Positions 8,780 to 17,901 of a DNA stretch of 64,000 nucleotides are shown piece after piece (the first letter of the stretch is position 1; each line of letters opens with the position of its first letter). The position numbers were made by a program, and so were the translations under genes. Source of the DNA: Vallitalea okinawensis (GTDB lineage: Bacteria > Bacillota > Clostridia > Lachnospirales > PQDH01); assembly GCF_002964605.1 (NCBI RefSeq), contig NZ_PQDH01000006.1, forward strand, positions 124,001-188,000. Direction: 5' to 3'. Under the pieces are notes generated by a model. It saw nothing but the letters and a program-made list of their open reading frames with translations, did not search any database and had not been told where the DNA came from.

Positions 8780-10450
8780 ATGAAACGTTTTATAAGTCTT
8801 ACATTAGTTACAGTACTTATTGTAGCATTACTAGCAGGATGTGGATCAAATGACGACAAAACTACTGTCAATGATCCCAAGCCTATTGAAACTGTAGGAG
8901 AAAATGAATATGGATGGGAGATGCCCAGTGAAACAATCGAATTTACTTATTTTGCAGGACAAGGAAATCCTGATGATGTTGAAAAAGAATCTAAATTAAT
9001 CAGTGAATTCTTACTACAAAATTTTAATGTAAAAATTAATAAGATGGTTTATGATACAGATCGTAAAGAAAGATTAAATTTGATGCTTGCATCTAACGAT
9101 TACCCTGATGTCATAACAGGATTGGACTTAACAGATGTTAACCTCTTAGTAGAACTCGATAAAACCGTAGAGCTTACATCTCTCATCGAAGAATATGGTC
9201 CAAACATAACAGAGAGATATGGGGATACAATTGAAAGATATAAAACCGAAAATGGTGAACTCAATTATTTAATGAAAGGTTGGGGATTCTTACCGATTCC
9301 TGATAACAGTGCCACAATTCGTTACGATATATGGCAAAACATGGGTGCTCCTGAGATTATAACAACTGATGATTACTACAAAATATTAAAGCAAATGGTT
9401 GAGGAAAATCCTGTGAATGCAGATGGTAAAAATGCCTATGCACTTTCCTATTATGGTGGTGAATCAGCAAATATTCTCGAAGACTGGATACAGATTACAT
9501 TAGGTATGTGGGGTCTTAAAGACGGTTATAAAGAAGACGAAAATTATCAATTAACCCACTGGGCTAATACTGAAGAAGGCTTAGAAATGACCATATGGAT
9601 GAATCAATTCTTTAGAGATGGTTTATTAGATCCCGATAGTGTTGTAAATACTTTTGACGATTGGAAATCAAAGGTATCCACTGAAAGAGCTTACGGACAT
9701 ATAGGACGCTGGTGGGATACATGGAATGCTGGCCACGAAGTCTGGCAGAAAACTGATGAGAATTGGCAAGATGATAAACGTTTTGTCCATGTAAATGTAA
9801 AGAATGAAGATGCAGAACAAGTATATTTATCACCTAAAAATACTAACGGATGGTCTGCAACAGTTATTACAGATAAATGTGAAAATCCTGAAGAAGTTAT
9901 GAAATGGCTAGATTTTGAGATATCTGATATGGGTACAAGAATTAATGGTTGGGGTGTACCAAACTTGGATACTTCATCATGGGATACAGACGGTAGTTCT
10001 TACACCTTCAGAGAAGAAGCAAAACAAGGTGTTATAAATGGAACATACGATTATGAAATTGGATCATTATTAGGTCAATACGAATACTGGTTAGTTATGG
10101 GGCAGAAGCCACTTGCCGATGGAACAAATGTATGGTTTGACCAAAACTTTAATAATGAAAGCAAATGGAAAAAAGTCATGAATGATAATTTGGTAGACAC
10201 AATCTACGACTTCTCAGCTTATAGAAATATAAGTTACGAACCTGATAATCCTCTAACAGTTGTTAAACAGCAGGTACAAGATGTTATCCTTACAGGATGG
10301 ACCTATGCTATTACAGCTGAAACAGAAGAGCAATGTATTCAAAGATTCGAGGAATTACAAGAAAAAGCTAACGAAGCTGGATTACAAGATTTAGAAGCTT
10401 ATATTACTGAGCAATACAATAACAACTTGGATGCATGGAAAATGAAATAA
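8780..10450 (+). CDS. Extracellular carbohydrate-binding lipoprotein (LplA type)
   Basis: About 556 residues from ATG 8780, with a GAGGAGGAG binding site. The signal peptide ends in LLAGC, with lipidated Cys21. The mature protein is a large type 1 extracellular solute-binding protein (family of LplA/YtcQ), which delivers oligosaccharides to a CUT1 ABC importer. It is followed by a strong hairpin and then by two permease genes; no ATPase gene is present, so a shared MsmX/UgpC-like ATPase elsewhere probably powers the importer. It is controlled by the divergent YesMN pair. The substrate is unknown; the neighbouring glycosidase is the only clue. Confidence 0.9.
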   Translation: MKRFISLTLVTVLIVALLAGCGSNDDKTTVNDPKPIETVGENEYGWEMPSETIEFTYFAGQGNPDDVEKESKLISEFLLQNFNVKINKMVYDTDRKERLNLMLASNDYPDVITGLDLTDVNLLVELDKTVELTSLIEEYGPNITERYGDTIERYKTENGELNYLMKGWGFLPIPDNSATIRYDIWQNMGAPEIITTDDYYKILKQMVEENPVNADGKNAYALSYYGGESANILEDWIQITLGMWGLKDGYKEDENYQLTHWANTEEGLEMTIWMNQFFRDGLLDPDSVVNTFDDWKSKVSTERAYGHIGRWWDTWNAGHEVWQKTDENWQDDKRFVHVNVKNEDAEQVYLSPKNTNGWSATVITDKCENPEEVMKWLDFEISDMGTRINGWGVPNLDTSSWDTDGSSYTFREEAKQGVINGTYDYEIGSLLGQYEYWLVMGQKPLADGTNVWFDQNFNNESKWKKVMNDNLVDTIYDFSAYRNISYEPDNPLTVVKQQVQDVILTGWTYAITAETEEQCIQRFEELQEKANEAGLQDLEAYITEQYNNNLDAWKMK

Positions 10451-10476
10451 ATCAAGTTAATATCATATTTAATGAG

Positions 10477-10513
10477 AAAGAGAAGGAAAGTCAGTATCTT
10501 TCCTTCTCTTTTA
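10477..10513 (+). terminator. Strong hairpin between binding protein and permeases
   Basis: 14-bp stem AAAGAGAAGGAAAG / CTTTCCTTCTCTTT with a 7-base loop, followed by T residues. It sits inside the operon, so it probably acts as a partial terminator or 3' stabiliser that keeps binding-protein mRNA in excess over permease mRNA. Confidence 0.8.
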
Positions 10514-10562
10514 AATAGTGAGACATTGCTCTCTATAAAATTATAGCTAGGAGGGGATATCG

Positions 10563-11519
10563 ATGTCTAAATTATCCCAGGCAACATCAAGTAAAAAGAA
10601 GGAATCTATGTTGAATACTATAAAGCGAACCTTCATAAGAGAGAAACAACTATGGTTCATATGCATTCCCTTAATTATATGGGTATTTATTTTTGCCTAT
10701 ATACCGATGTATGGTGTCCTAATGGCCTTTGTTAAATTTGTTCCAGGTAGAAGTATAATGGAATCTGATTGGATTGGATTGCAATATTTTATTCAATTCT
10801 TTAGCTCCCCTGATTTCTTAATGGTAATGCGTAATACTTTAGCCATCAGTGGATTGAATATTTTATTTGGTTTTCCCGCGCCTATTATATTAGCTTTATT
10901 ATTCAACGAATTGAGACTTAGTAAGTTTAAAAAAACTGTTCAGACCATATCTTATTTACCTCACTTTATTTCCTGGGTTGTAACTGCCAGTTTAATTTTC
11001 ACTTTGTTAGGTAGTGATGGTTTAATCAATGAATTATTAATAGGATTAGGATGGGTAGAAAATCCCATTGGTTTCTTAAGTGAAGGCGATTATTTTTGGG
11101 GACTAATTACAAGTGCTAATATCTGGAAAGGCATTGGCTGGTCTTCTATTATCTACCTTTCAGCAATGGCAGGTATCGATAATGAATTATACCAAGCAGG
11201 TGCAGTCGATGGGCTTGATCGATTTGGTATGATGAGGCACATTACTCTTCCCTCTATAAAAACGACTATCGTGTTATTATGGATCCTTGGGATTGGCGGT
11301 ATATTAAATGCTGGTTTTGAACAGCAATTACTATTAGGTAATGCTCAAACAAGAGAATACTGGGAAGTCATTGATACTTACGCCTATAAATACGGTATAC
11401 AGTTAGGTAAGTATTCTTATGCAACAGCAATAGGGCTTATGAAGTCCACTATAGGTGTTACTTTGGTATTTTCAACTAATAAGTTAGCTAAGAAATATAT
11501 GGACGTTTCCATATTGTAA
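10563..11519 (+). CDS. Carbohydrate ABC transporter permease (LplB type)
   Basis: 318 residues, multispanning membrane protein of the MalF/LplB class. A cytoplasmic N-terminus of about 35 residues precedes the first helix. The coupling-loop motif that contacts the ATPase is seen as YQAGAVDGLDRFGMMRHITLP, here split as YQAGAVDGLD and RFGMMRHITLP (the EAA-like loop). AGGAGGGG precedes the ATG. It pairs with the next gene to form the heterodimeric channel for the LplA-type binding protein. Confidence 0.92.
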   Translation: MSKLSQATSSKKKESMLNTIKRTFIREKQLWFICIPLIIWVFIFAYIPMYGVLMAFVKFVPGRSIMESDWIGLQYFIQFFSSPDFLMVMRNTLAISGLNILFGFPAPIILALLFNELRLSKFKKTVQTISYLPHFISWVVTASLIFTLLGSDGLINELLIGLGWVENPIGFLSEGDYFWGLITSANIWKGIGWSSIIYLSAMAGIDNELYQAGAVDGLDRFGMMRHITLPSIKTTIVLLWILGIGGILNAGFEQQLLLGNAQTREYWEVIDTYAYKYGIQLGKYSYATAIGLMKSTIGVTLVFSTNKLAKKYMDVSIL

Positions 11520-11537
11520 TGAAGAGGAGGATTAATT

Positions 11538-12434
11538 ATGAAGGAAAGATATTATAAAAAAAATATATCAAATAAGGTTTTTGATCTCTTCAACATCCTT
11601 TTCATGGTGATATTTTCATTTATTATGCTTTATCCTTTTTGGAACCAATTAGTACTTTCATTAAATGATGGCTTAGATGCTATGAAAGGAGGTATTTATT
11701 TTTGGCCCAGATTATTTTCAACTGATGCTTATAAAATGTTATTTGAAGATGGTAATCTTATTAAAGGTGCTTTGGTATCTGTCTTACGTGTAGTCTTTGG
11801 TACAGGAACATGTTTAATTGCTACAGGTTTATTATCCTATGTTTTGACTGTTAAAAGTTTTTCTGGAAAAAAAATAATAAGAATAATATTTATATTTACG
11901 ATGTATTTTAGTGGTGGCCTTATACCATTTTATTTACTTATTGTTAAGTTAGGGATGACAGATACCTTTTCCGTTTATTGGCTTCCTGGTTTAGTCAATG
12001 TTTATTATATGTTAATCATCTCATCCTATATGCAAAACTTACCTGAGTCTATATCAGAATCCGCTAGAATTGATGGATGTAGTGAGCTTCGTATTTTCTT
12101 CCAGATTATCTTTCCAATATCCAAGCCTGTTTTTGCAGCTATAGCTGTTTATCTAGCTGTGGGACATTGGAATGCATGGTTTGATGCATTAATTTACAAC
12201 CCAAGTGGTAATTGGGATACTTTACAAGTCTATCTAAGAAGGTTACTACTTGAAGCAGAAGCAGTTAATCAAGTTCAAAATGCACAATTAGCTCAAAATG
12301 AATATCGTAATTTATCCCCAGAAACTTTGCGAGCAGCTGCAACTATGGTTGTTACACTGCCTATCGTCATGGTATATCCATTTTTTCAAAAGTATTTTGT
12401 AAGTGGTATTACATTAGGTTCTGTTAAAGGCTAG
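11538..12434 (+). CDS. Carbohydrate ABC transporter permease (LplC/YtcP type)
   Basis: 298 residues with six predicted membrane helices and the EAA-like coupling motif ESARIDGCSELRIFFQIIFP (residues about 172-191). The C-terminus ends in the family-typical GITLGSVKG. It starts 18 bases after the first permease gene (AAGAGGAGG binding site) and is followed 12 bases later by the glycosidase gene, so all three are co-transcribed. Confidence 0.92.
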   Translation: MKERYYKKNISNKVFDLFNILFMVIFSFIMLYPFWNQLVLSLNDGLDAMKGGIYFWPRLFSTDAYKMLFEDGNLIKGALVSVLRVVFGTGTCLIATGLLSYVLTVKSFSGKKIIRIIFIFTMYFSGGLIPFYLLIVKLGMTDTFSVYWLPGLVNVYYMLIISSYMQNLPESISESARIDGCSELRIFFQIIFPISKPVFAAIAVYLAVGHWNAWFDALIYNPSGNWDTLQVYLRRLLLEAEAVNQVQNAQLAQNEYRNLSPETLRAAATMVVTLPIVMVYPFFQKYFVSGITLGSVKG

Positions 12435-12446
12435 GAGGTAAAAAAT

Positions 12447-13766
12447 ATGAAGATTCAATCAAAACTTTGCTTACATTCCTCAGATCAAAACTTAGTAGAA
12501 GGGTTTCACTGGGCGAAAGAACAAGCTTTGAGTTATGTATCCTTATCTGATCCAGTTGGTCCTTGGTATGAAGCAGCCTTACCAGGTCGACATGCATTTT
12601 GTATGAGAGATGTGGCACATCAGACTAATGGTGCTCATGTCCTTGGTTTGGATGAGTGTAACTTTAATATGTTATATCAATTTGCTAGTTACATTAGTGA
12701 ATCTAGGGATTGGTGTACTTATTGGGAGTTAACCAAAGATGGTGAACCTGCATCCGTTGATTACAAGGATGATGATAATTTCTGGTATAATCTACCTGCA
12801 AACTTTGATTTCATAGATTGTTGTTTAAGACAATATCACTGGACTGGAAATAATGAATACATAGAAAATAAAGTACTCAACTATTTCTATGATCGAACTG
12901 TTACAGATTATATCGATACATGGGATATCAATAAAGATGGTATTCTGGAACACCTTCCTGAGTATGGTAGAAGAGGATTAGCCTCCTACAGTGAAGGAAA
13001 CTTCAATATTGTTACAGCCAGTGACTTAATAGCAGCTCAATATGCAGGTTATAAAGCTTATAGCGATATGCAAAAAATAAAAGAAAATCACTCTTTATCC
13101 ATTGATTATTATGAGAAAGCTCTTGGGTTAAGAGAACATTTTAATAACCAATGGTGGGATGAAGAGAATAATAAATTTTATGGTGCATTACTGCATGACG
13201 GTAGCTACTATGATATTAGTAATGCGTTACTCCTCTATTTTGATGGTGTTAACAAAGACAAACAAGAGCATCTATTACAACGTTTATATAATAATCAAGC
13301 CATCAATGTTGAAGAGATGTCCTATTATCCAGAAACCCTATATAAGTTTGGTAAGAAGAAAGAGGCCTATAACATACTATGTAACCTCATAAACCCAAAC
13401 CTAAAAAGAAGAGAGTATCCTGAAGTATCATTCAGCGTCATTGGTACCATCACAACTGGTTTAATGGGCATACAACCTGATGCGACCAAGAGAACTATTA
13501 CAACAAAATCTGGCTTAACTGAAGATACAGCCTGGTGTCAACTTCAAAATGTTCCTGTTTTTGAAGGATCTATAGACCTTCGACATGATGCAACACATCT
13601 CTCTACACTCACCAACAATGGGATTGAAAACTTAACCTGGAGAGCTTACTTTGAAGCTGCAAACGAAGTCCTCATTAACGGGAAAAAGGCATCGTTAAAA
13701 GACTCTTTTATAGATTTACAAGTAGAGAAGGGTCAAAAAGTGAGAATAGAGGCTTTTAGGAACTAA
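12447..13766 (+). CDS. Six-hairpin (alpha/alpha)6 glycosidase-like protein
   Basis: 439 residues, no signal peptide, so cytoplasmic. The sequence has the helical-toroid glycosidase look, with PWYEAALPGRHAFCMRD near residues 32-48, DWCTYWELTKDG, a repeated Trp/Asn/Asp-rich helix-turn pattern and a small beta-rich tail (ENLTWRAYFEAANEVLINGK). I read it as a member of the six-hairpin glycosidase superfamily (relatives include GH15, GH63 and GH78-type enzymes), not assignable to a numbered family by eye. Its position directly behind the importer suggests it hydrolyses the imported oligosaccharide. AGGAGG lies 7 bases upstream of the ATG. Confidence 0.75.
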   Translation: MKIQSKLCLHSSDQNLVEGFHWAKEQALSYVSLSDPVGPWYEAALPGRHAFCMRDVAHQTNGAHVLGLDECNFNMLYQFASYISESRDWCTYWELTKDGEPASVDYKDDDNFWYNLPANFDFIDCCLRQYHWTGNNEYIENKVLNYFYDRTVTDYIDTWDINKDGILEHLPEYGRRGLASYSEGNFNIVTASDLIAAQYAGYKAYSDMQKIKENHSLSIDYYEKALGLREHFNNQWWDEENNKFYGALLHDGSYYDISNALLLYFDGVNKDKQEHLLQRLYNNQAINVEEMSYYPETLYKFGKKKEAYNILCNLINPNLKRREYPEVSFSVIGTITTGLMGIQPDATKRTITTKSGLTEDTAWCQLQNVPVFEGSIDLRHDATHLSTLTNNGIENLTWRAYFEAANEVLINGKKASLKDSFIDLQVEKGQKVRIEAFRN

Positions 13767-13770
13767 AAGG

Positions 13771-13796
13771 AGTGCTGATGATAAGTCATCAGCACT
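13771..13796. terminator. Bidirectional terminator
   Basis: Perfect 11-bp stem AGTGCTGATGA / TCATCAGCACT with a TAAG loop and T-rich 3' flank. It separates the convergent glycosidase and phosphohexomutase genes and overlaps the last codons of the latter. Confidence 0.85.
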
Positions 13797-15204
13797 CTTT
13801 AATAAATTGTTCTACTTGTTTGCAAACTTTTTCTGCTTCCTCTATAGTATCCATTTCAGCAAATACACGGAGTAGCGGTTCTGTTCCTGAGAATCGAATG
13901 ACTACCCAGCCTCCATTTTTGAAATATACTTTAATACCATCGACAGTACTTATTTTATCGATATCATAGCCGAATTCAGGGATCGTCTTATCATGATATA
14001 AGATTTCAATTAGTTTCTGACGATCTTCAGCGTTAAAGCTATATCCATACTCCACCATATGATATTCTCCGTATTTATTATAGATGCTATTTAACATCTC
14101 TGCGATGGATAGTCCAGTGACAGCCACCATCTCTACCAGGACTGAGGCAGCAAATACACCGTCTTTACCTTTAATGTGACCTGCTATTGTTAAGCCACCA
14201 CTACTTTCTCCACCAAGTATGGCATCCTTTTCTTCCATCTTTGAGCTGATATGCTTAAAACCTACAGGTACTTCGTAACATTCCTCACCATAATCCTCAG
14301 CAATAGCATCCAGTAGGTGAGTTGTAGCGATATTTCTAACAACAGGACCTTTTTGGTGTTTATAATTCAATAAATAATAATAAATTAAGACTAATATTTC
14401 ATTAGGATGAATGAAGTTACCTTCATTATCTATAACACCTAGTCGGTCTGCATCACCATCTGTACCTAATCCTAAGTCATATCCCTTCTCTACCACTTTC
14501 TGTTTGAGAGTATTGAGGGTCTCTGCACTAGGTGAAGGTAATCTTCCACCAAACAAAGTATCATGGCGATCATGTATTAAATCTACTTCACATCTTGAAG
14601 AGAGTAAGATGGTTTGAAGTGATGTTTTTGATACACCATACATAGGATCTAATAAAATACGTAGCTGTTTATTTCTAATCGCATCTGTATCGATTTTTTC
14701 CATGATTGCATCAATATAATCATTAAATGGATTGATAATCTCAATAACTTCTTCTTTAACGCCATTTTCAAAGGTCTTAGCATCAGTTGACTCAGAAAAG
14801 ATTTCACTGATGATGTCCTCTAACTCAGATGTCACTTCTTCTGAAGCATCTTTCCCACCTGATGTAAATACTTTAATCCCATTGTATTCAGCAGGGTTAT
14901 GGCTGGCAGTTATCGCAATGCCATAATGGCAACCTAACTGCTTAACTGTATACATGATCATAGGTGTAGGTGCTATCTTATCAATGAAATATACCTTTAC
15001 ACCATAATGGGCTAAAACTTCAGCCATCCATTTAGCAGCTTCCACTGATAGAAATCGTCGATCAAAACCAATGACTACACCTTGCTCTTTACAATTTTCC
15101 TTGGCCATTTTAACACTAAGCCCATGCGCCACTTTAATAATATTACTCTTAATAAAATCTTCACCAATGATTGTCCGCCATCCACCAGTACCAAATTTAA
15201 TCAT
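13789..15204 (-). CDS. Phosphoglucomutase/phosphomannomutase family protein
   Basis: 471 residues of the alpha-D-phosphohexomutase family, which interconverts hexose 1- and 6-phosphates. Domain 1 carries the phosphoserine loop TASHNP (Ser about residue 98), domain 2 the metal site GTDGDADRLG, domain 3 the sugar-specificity loop GGESSGG, and domain 4 the phosphate-binding RFSGTEPLLR. The ESSGG loop is the bacterial PGM/PMM form. It is the last gene of the ROK-controlled sugar operon, but a structured 200-base spacer separates it from the gene upstream, so it may also have its own expression. AAGGGGC serves as binding site. Confidence 0.92.
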   Translation of the reverse strand: MIKFGTGGWRTIIGEDFIKSNIIKVAHGLSVKMAKENCKEQGVVIGFDRRFLSVEAAKWMAEVLAHYGVKVYFIDKIAPTPMIMYTVKQLGCHYGIAITASHNPAEYNGIKVFTSGGKDASEEVTSELEDIISEIFSESTDAKTFENGVKEEVIEIINPFNDYIDAIMEKIDTDAIRNKQLRILLDPMYGVSKTSLQTILLSSRCEVDLIHDRHDTLFGGRLPSPSAETLNTLKQKVVEKGYDLGLGTDGDADRLGVIDNEGNFIHPNEILVLIYYYLLNYKHQKGPVVRNIATTHLLDAIAEDYGEECYEVPVGFKHISSKMEEKDAILGGESSGGLTIAGHIKGKDGVFAASVLVEMVAVTGLSIAEMLNSIYNKYGEYHMVEYGYSFNAEDRQKLIEILYHDKTIPEFGYDIDKISTVDGIKVYFKNGGWVVIRFSGTEPLLRVFAEMDTIEEAEKVCKQVEQFIKEC

Positions 15205-15261
15205 GTTTATGCCCCTTTCTTCTCTTCAATAAACTCATTAATCTTAAACTCACGTTACCAA

Positions 15262-15366
15262 AAGCATAGGAGGAGTTCTATGAAGCAGCGAGCCAAGGAG
15301 GGCGAGCCTGGCTGTCTAAGACATGGACGTCTTTCCAGCCAGCGTAATAGTACTCCTCCTATGCTT
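15262..15366. repeat. Compact structured palindromic element
   Basis: Perfect 15-bp outer inverted repeat AAGCATAGGAGGAGT (15262-15276) / ACTCCTCCTATGCTT (15352-15366). Inside lies a second hairpin, CTGGCTG (15308-15314) / CAGCCAG (15336-15342), with a nested AAGAC/GTCTT stem. The interior is visibly richer in G and C than the surroundings. It has no T-run typical of a terminator and no recognised riboswitch. It may be a small RNA, an mRNA processing or stability element, or a copy of a REP/MITE-like repeat. Confidence 0.6.
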
Positions 15367-15404
15367 GACCCTAAATGTTGTGTTTTATTGAAGTTCCTTA
15401 TGCT

Positions 15405-17861
15405 TTAAACTTGTATCACTAGCATTGAATTAAGTTGTCTTGCCATTCCTGTACACGTATTATTGGATGCCGCTGGATAACTTAATTCCATCAATTCCTT
15501 ATCCAATACCATTCCAAGTAATGCCGATGCACCACCATCTAAATTCATCATGAACTTAATACTGCCAATTTCTTTCATAGCTATTTTGGCCATTTCATCA
15601 TAGTTGACACCAAGAGAAGTTTTAGTTCTCCCTGAGTAAACTAAAATAAATAGTCGATCATCCATGGTTAATCCAATTCCTGTTCTCGGATGTCTTTCCA
15701 TCTTATGAATTGAAGATTCCTGTGTTTGCTTGGATAAAGGATTCATCCATCCTTCAGCTTCAAGGTATTTATGTGCTCGGCTTTGATCTTCAAAAATGTT
15801 AATATTATCTTTAATGATGGTCAATCCACCACCAAAAGCCCAATCTATTGCATTCCATTCCTCCCTGCTAATTGAAATAGGAGGATCTAGATCTAACTGA
15901 TAAGATAAATGATGACATGTATAGTAGTCATCTTCTAGAGATCTCAATGACAAGGTCTTCAAAAATGTATCTGCAATTTTTCCACTGAGAGATAGTACAA
16001 CACCTATTGAAGGTAGTGAAACATCTCCTTCTCGTATGGCAATTATCTCTTCATTCACAATAACAATGTTTAAACGGTCTTTCCCAACATCCAAGCTATA
16101 ATGTAAATGGTCTTCATTACTATAATCATTAGCAAGCTGTGGGGTATAGATGATCACTTCTCTATCATCAAAAACGTTAATATCTTCTTCTTTCCAGTCA
16201 ATTACTAATTCATCTATTTTTATTTTACCTGCACCTAACTGATAATTTGTAAAACTGAAGGTACCATCTTCCCTCATGTAGATACAAGGTTTATTATAAA
16301 GAGGAAATGTTTTTACTCTTCTTCCTTCTTTAATAAAATTTTTAAACCCTAAATGTCCTGTCTCAAAATCTATGTGTTCATGAGGGCGATTCTTCCTAAC
16401 TCTGTTATAAAGCGCTGATAATTTAGGTGTAAGAAAGAATAAAAAATTAGAGATAAAGTGTAATCCCTTATCTTCAATCTCATCTTCTATAACCATCCTT
16501 GGAGATAGGGCTTTTTCCCCATCTGAAAGTATAATCTTTGATTGCTTAGCTTTATTTAGTACAATACCATCTACCAATACATTTTTTTGAAAGGTATCAG
16601 GTTCTGGTTGAAATGCAATTGGACTTAAATCAAATAAGTCATAATATTTTGAAATGTATTTCAATTCTGGATTTTTGCTTCTGATAAAATCTCTTATGCA
16701 TTGTTGTTTATTAATATAATAAGTGTTAAAATCCTCGAATGGGGCTGTTGGCTTCATCAATCGATACATTGCTTTCTGATCTTGATTCGACTGATTGGTG
16801 TATATATTAATAAAATAGCCCGGATATTTCTCATATAAATCCGCTATACTTAATTGATAAATGCCTGCACCAAAAGATTTACACAAAGCACTAAGATGGA
16901 AATAGGTCAACTTACTTTTTTCCACAATGGGAACAAAGTCATAGATATTAAAATTTGCTGGTACATAAATAATCACCTTAGAATCATCTGTATGGATGTT
17001 CGTTACGCATTTGCCATAAAAACTACTAATATTTGCCTCAATAATCGAATTTACATTTAAATCTTTTATTGCTAATAATGTATATTCTCCAAAACCATGA
17101 ACAAAGACATCATCCTCTTCAATGGCTTTGTATAATTCTCTATTGAAAGATATTTCGTTGAAATGAATTCCATAGTACTTTGAATGATCTATCAATAATT
17201 CCATCTGTTTATTGGCTATAGCTTCAGCAACATCTTTATAAGTACCGTGTTCTAAAATACACTGTAAGTCCTGCCTAGTTGCAAGGTCGTAATGATTAAG
17301 TTCTTTAAACAGGAGATAGACTTTCTTCTTCATCATTAAGTATTTTCTGATGACATCTAGAACTGAGGGAAGATCTTCATAGCTTTCTGGTATCACCACA
17401 ATGCTCTGCTTACTATTAAGCATGGTCCTGTATATATCACTTTGATCTATAGTAAAATCTTTTATATCCATTGATTTTTCTTGAATAGCTATCAGTTTTT
17501 CTTTAATTTTTCGAATTCGTAATTGCTTCAATGCTTCTATTGATTCCATACTTAAATGGTTTAATCTTAAATAATGGATATATGTATAGACTGTTTCATT
17601 ATAATCATTTACAAAAGACATCATGTCATCTATCTTCTTATCCAGCTCTACCATATAAACATTATAAGTCTCTTTTGTAATAATACCTTGCTCTAATAAA
17701 CGTTCCATATAATGATCTCGTATGATACGATTTTGTGTGGTCACATCAATGGTTACATCTCGGTATTCAAACTGATAAAATAAATTATAGCCCCTAAACT
17801 TACTTCTTTGATAACTACCAAACTCATAGGATTCATTAGCTACGTATTTATTTGTCCACAT
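15405..17861 (-). CDS. Large protein with C-terminal phosphodiester glycosidase domain
   Basis: About 818 residues from the ATG at 17861 (AAAGG nine bases upstream; an ATG two codons earlier is too close to it). The last 200 residues match the phosphodiester glycosidase (NAGPA/DUF2233) pattern: HPRTGIGLTMDDRLFILVYSG, split as HPRTGIGL and DDRLFILVYSG, and NLDGGASALL near the end. This family removes sugars held in phosphodiester linkage. The first 550 residues are hydrophilic, without a signal peptide or a family I recognise. It sits between the ROK repressor and the phosphohexomutase in a sugar operon, suggesting a cytoplasmic role on an imported sugar-phosphodiester. That role is inferred from domain and context only. 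Confidence 0.75.
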   Translation of the reverse strand: MWTNKYVANESYEFGSYQRSKFRGYNLFYQFEYRDVTIDVTTQNRIIRDHYMERLLEQGIITKETYNVYMVELDKKIDDMMSFVNDYNETVYTYIHYLRLNHLSMESIEALKQLRIRKIKEKLIAIQEKSMDIKDFTIDQSDIYRTMLNSKQSIVVIPESYEDLPSVLDVIRKYLMMKKKVYLLFKELNHYDLATRQDLQCILEHGTYKDVAEAIANKQMELLIDHSKYYGIHFNEISFNRELYKAIEEDDVFVHGFGEYTLLAIKDLNVNSIIEANISSFYGKCVTNIHTDDSKVIIYVPANFNIYDFVPIVEKSKLTYFHLSALCKSFGAGIYQLSIADLYEKYPGYFINIYTNQSNQDQKAMYRLMKPTAPFEDFNTYYINKQQCIRDFIRSKNPELKYISKYYDLFDLSPIAFQPEPDTFQKNVLVDGIVLNKAKQSKIILSDGEKALSPRMVIEDEIEDKGLHFISNFLFFLTPKLSALYNRVRKNRPHEHIDFETGHLGFKNFIKEGRRVKTFPLYNKPCIYMREDGTFSFTNYQLGAGKIKIDELVIDWKEEDINVFDDREVIIYTPQLANDYSNEDHLHYSLDVGKDRLNIVIVNEEIIAIREGDVSLPSIGVVLSLSGKIADTFLKTLSLRSLEDDYYTCHHLSYQLDLDPPISISREEWNAIDWAFGGGLTIIKDNINIFEDQSRAHKYLEAEGWMNPLSKQTQESSIHKMERHPRTGIGLTMDDRLFILVYSGRTKTSLGVNYDEMAKIAMKEIGSIKFMMNLDGGASALLGMVLDKELMELSYPAASNNTCTGMARQLNSMLVIQV

Positions 17862-17901
17862 AGTCATTATCCTTTTCTATTTGTATTCATGTTAACTTCA
17901 T

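Noticed and set aside
15082-15408. 108-codon plus-strand open frame over the palindromic element
   Set aside because: It crosses the PGM start region and the hairpin, has no binding site and its translation is a by-product of the inverted repeat.
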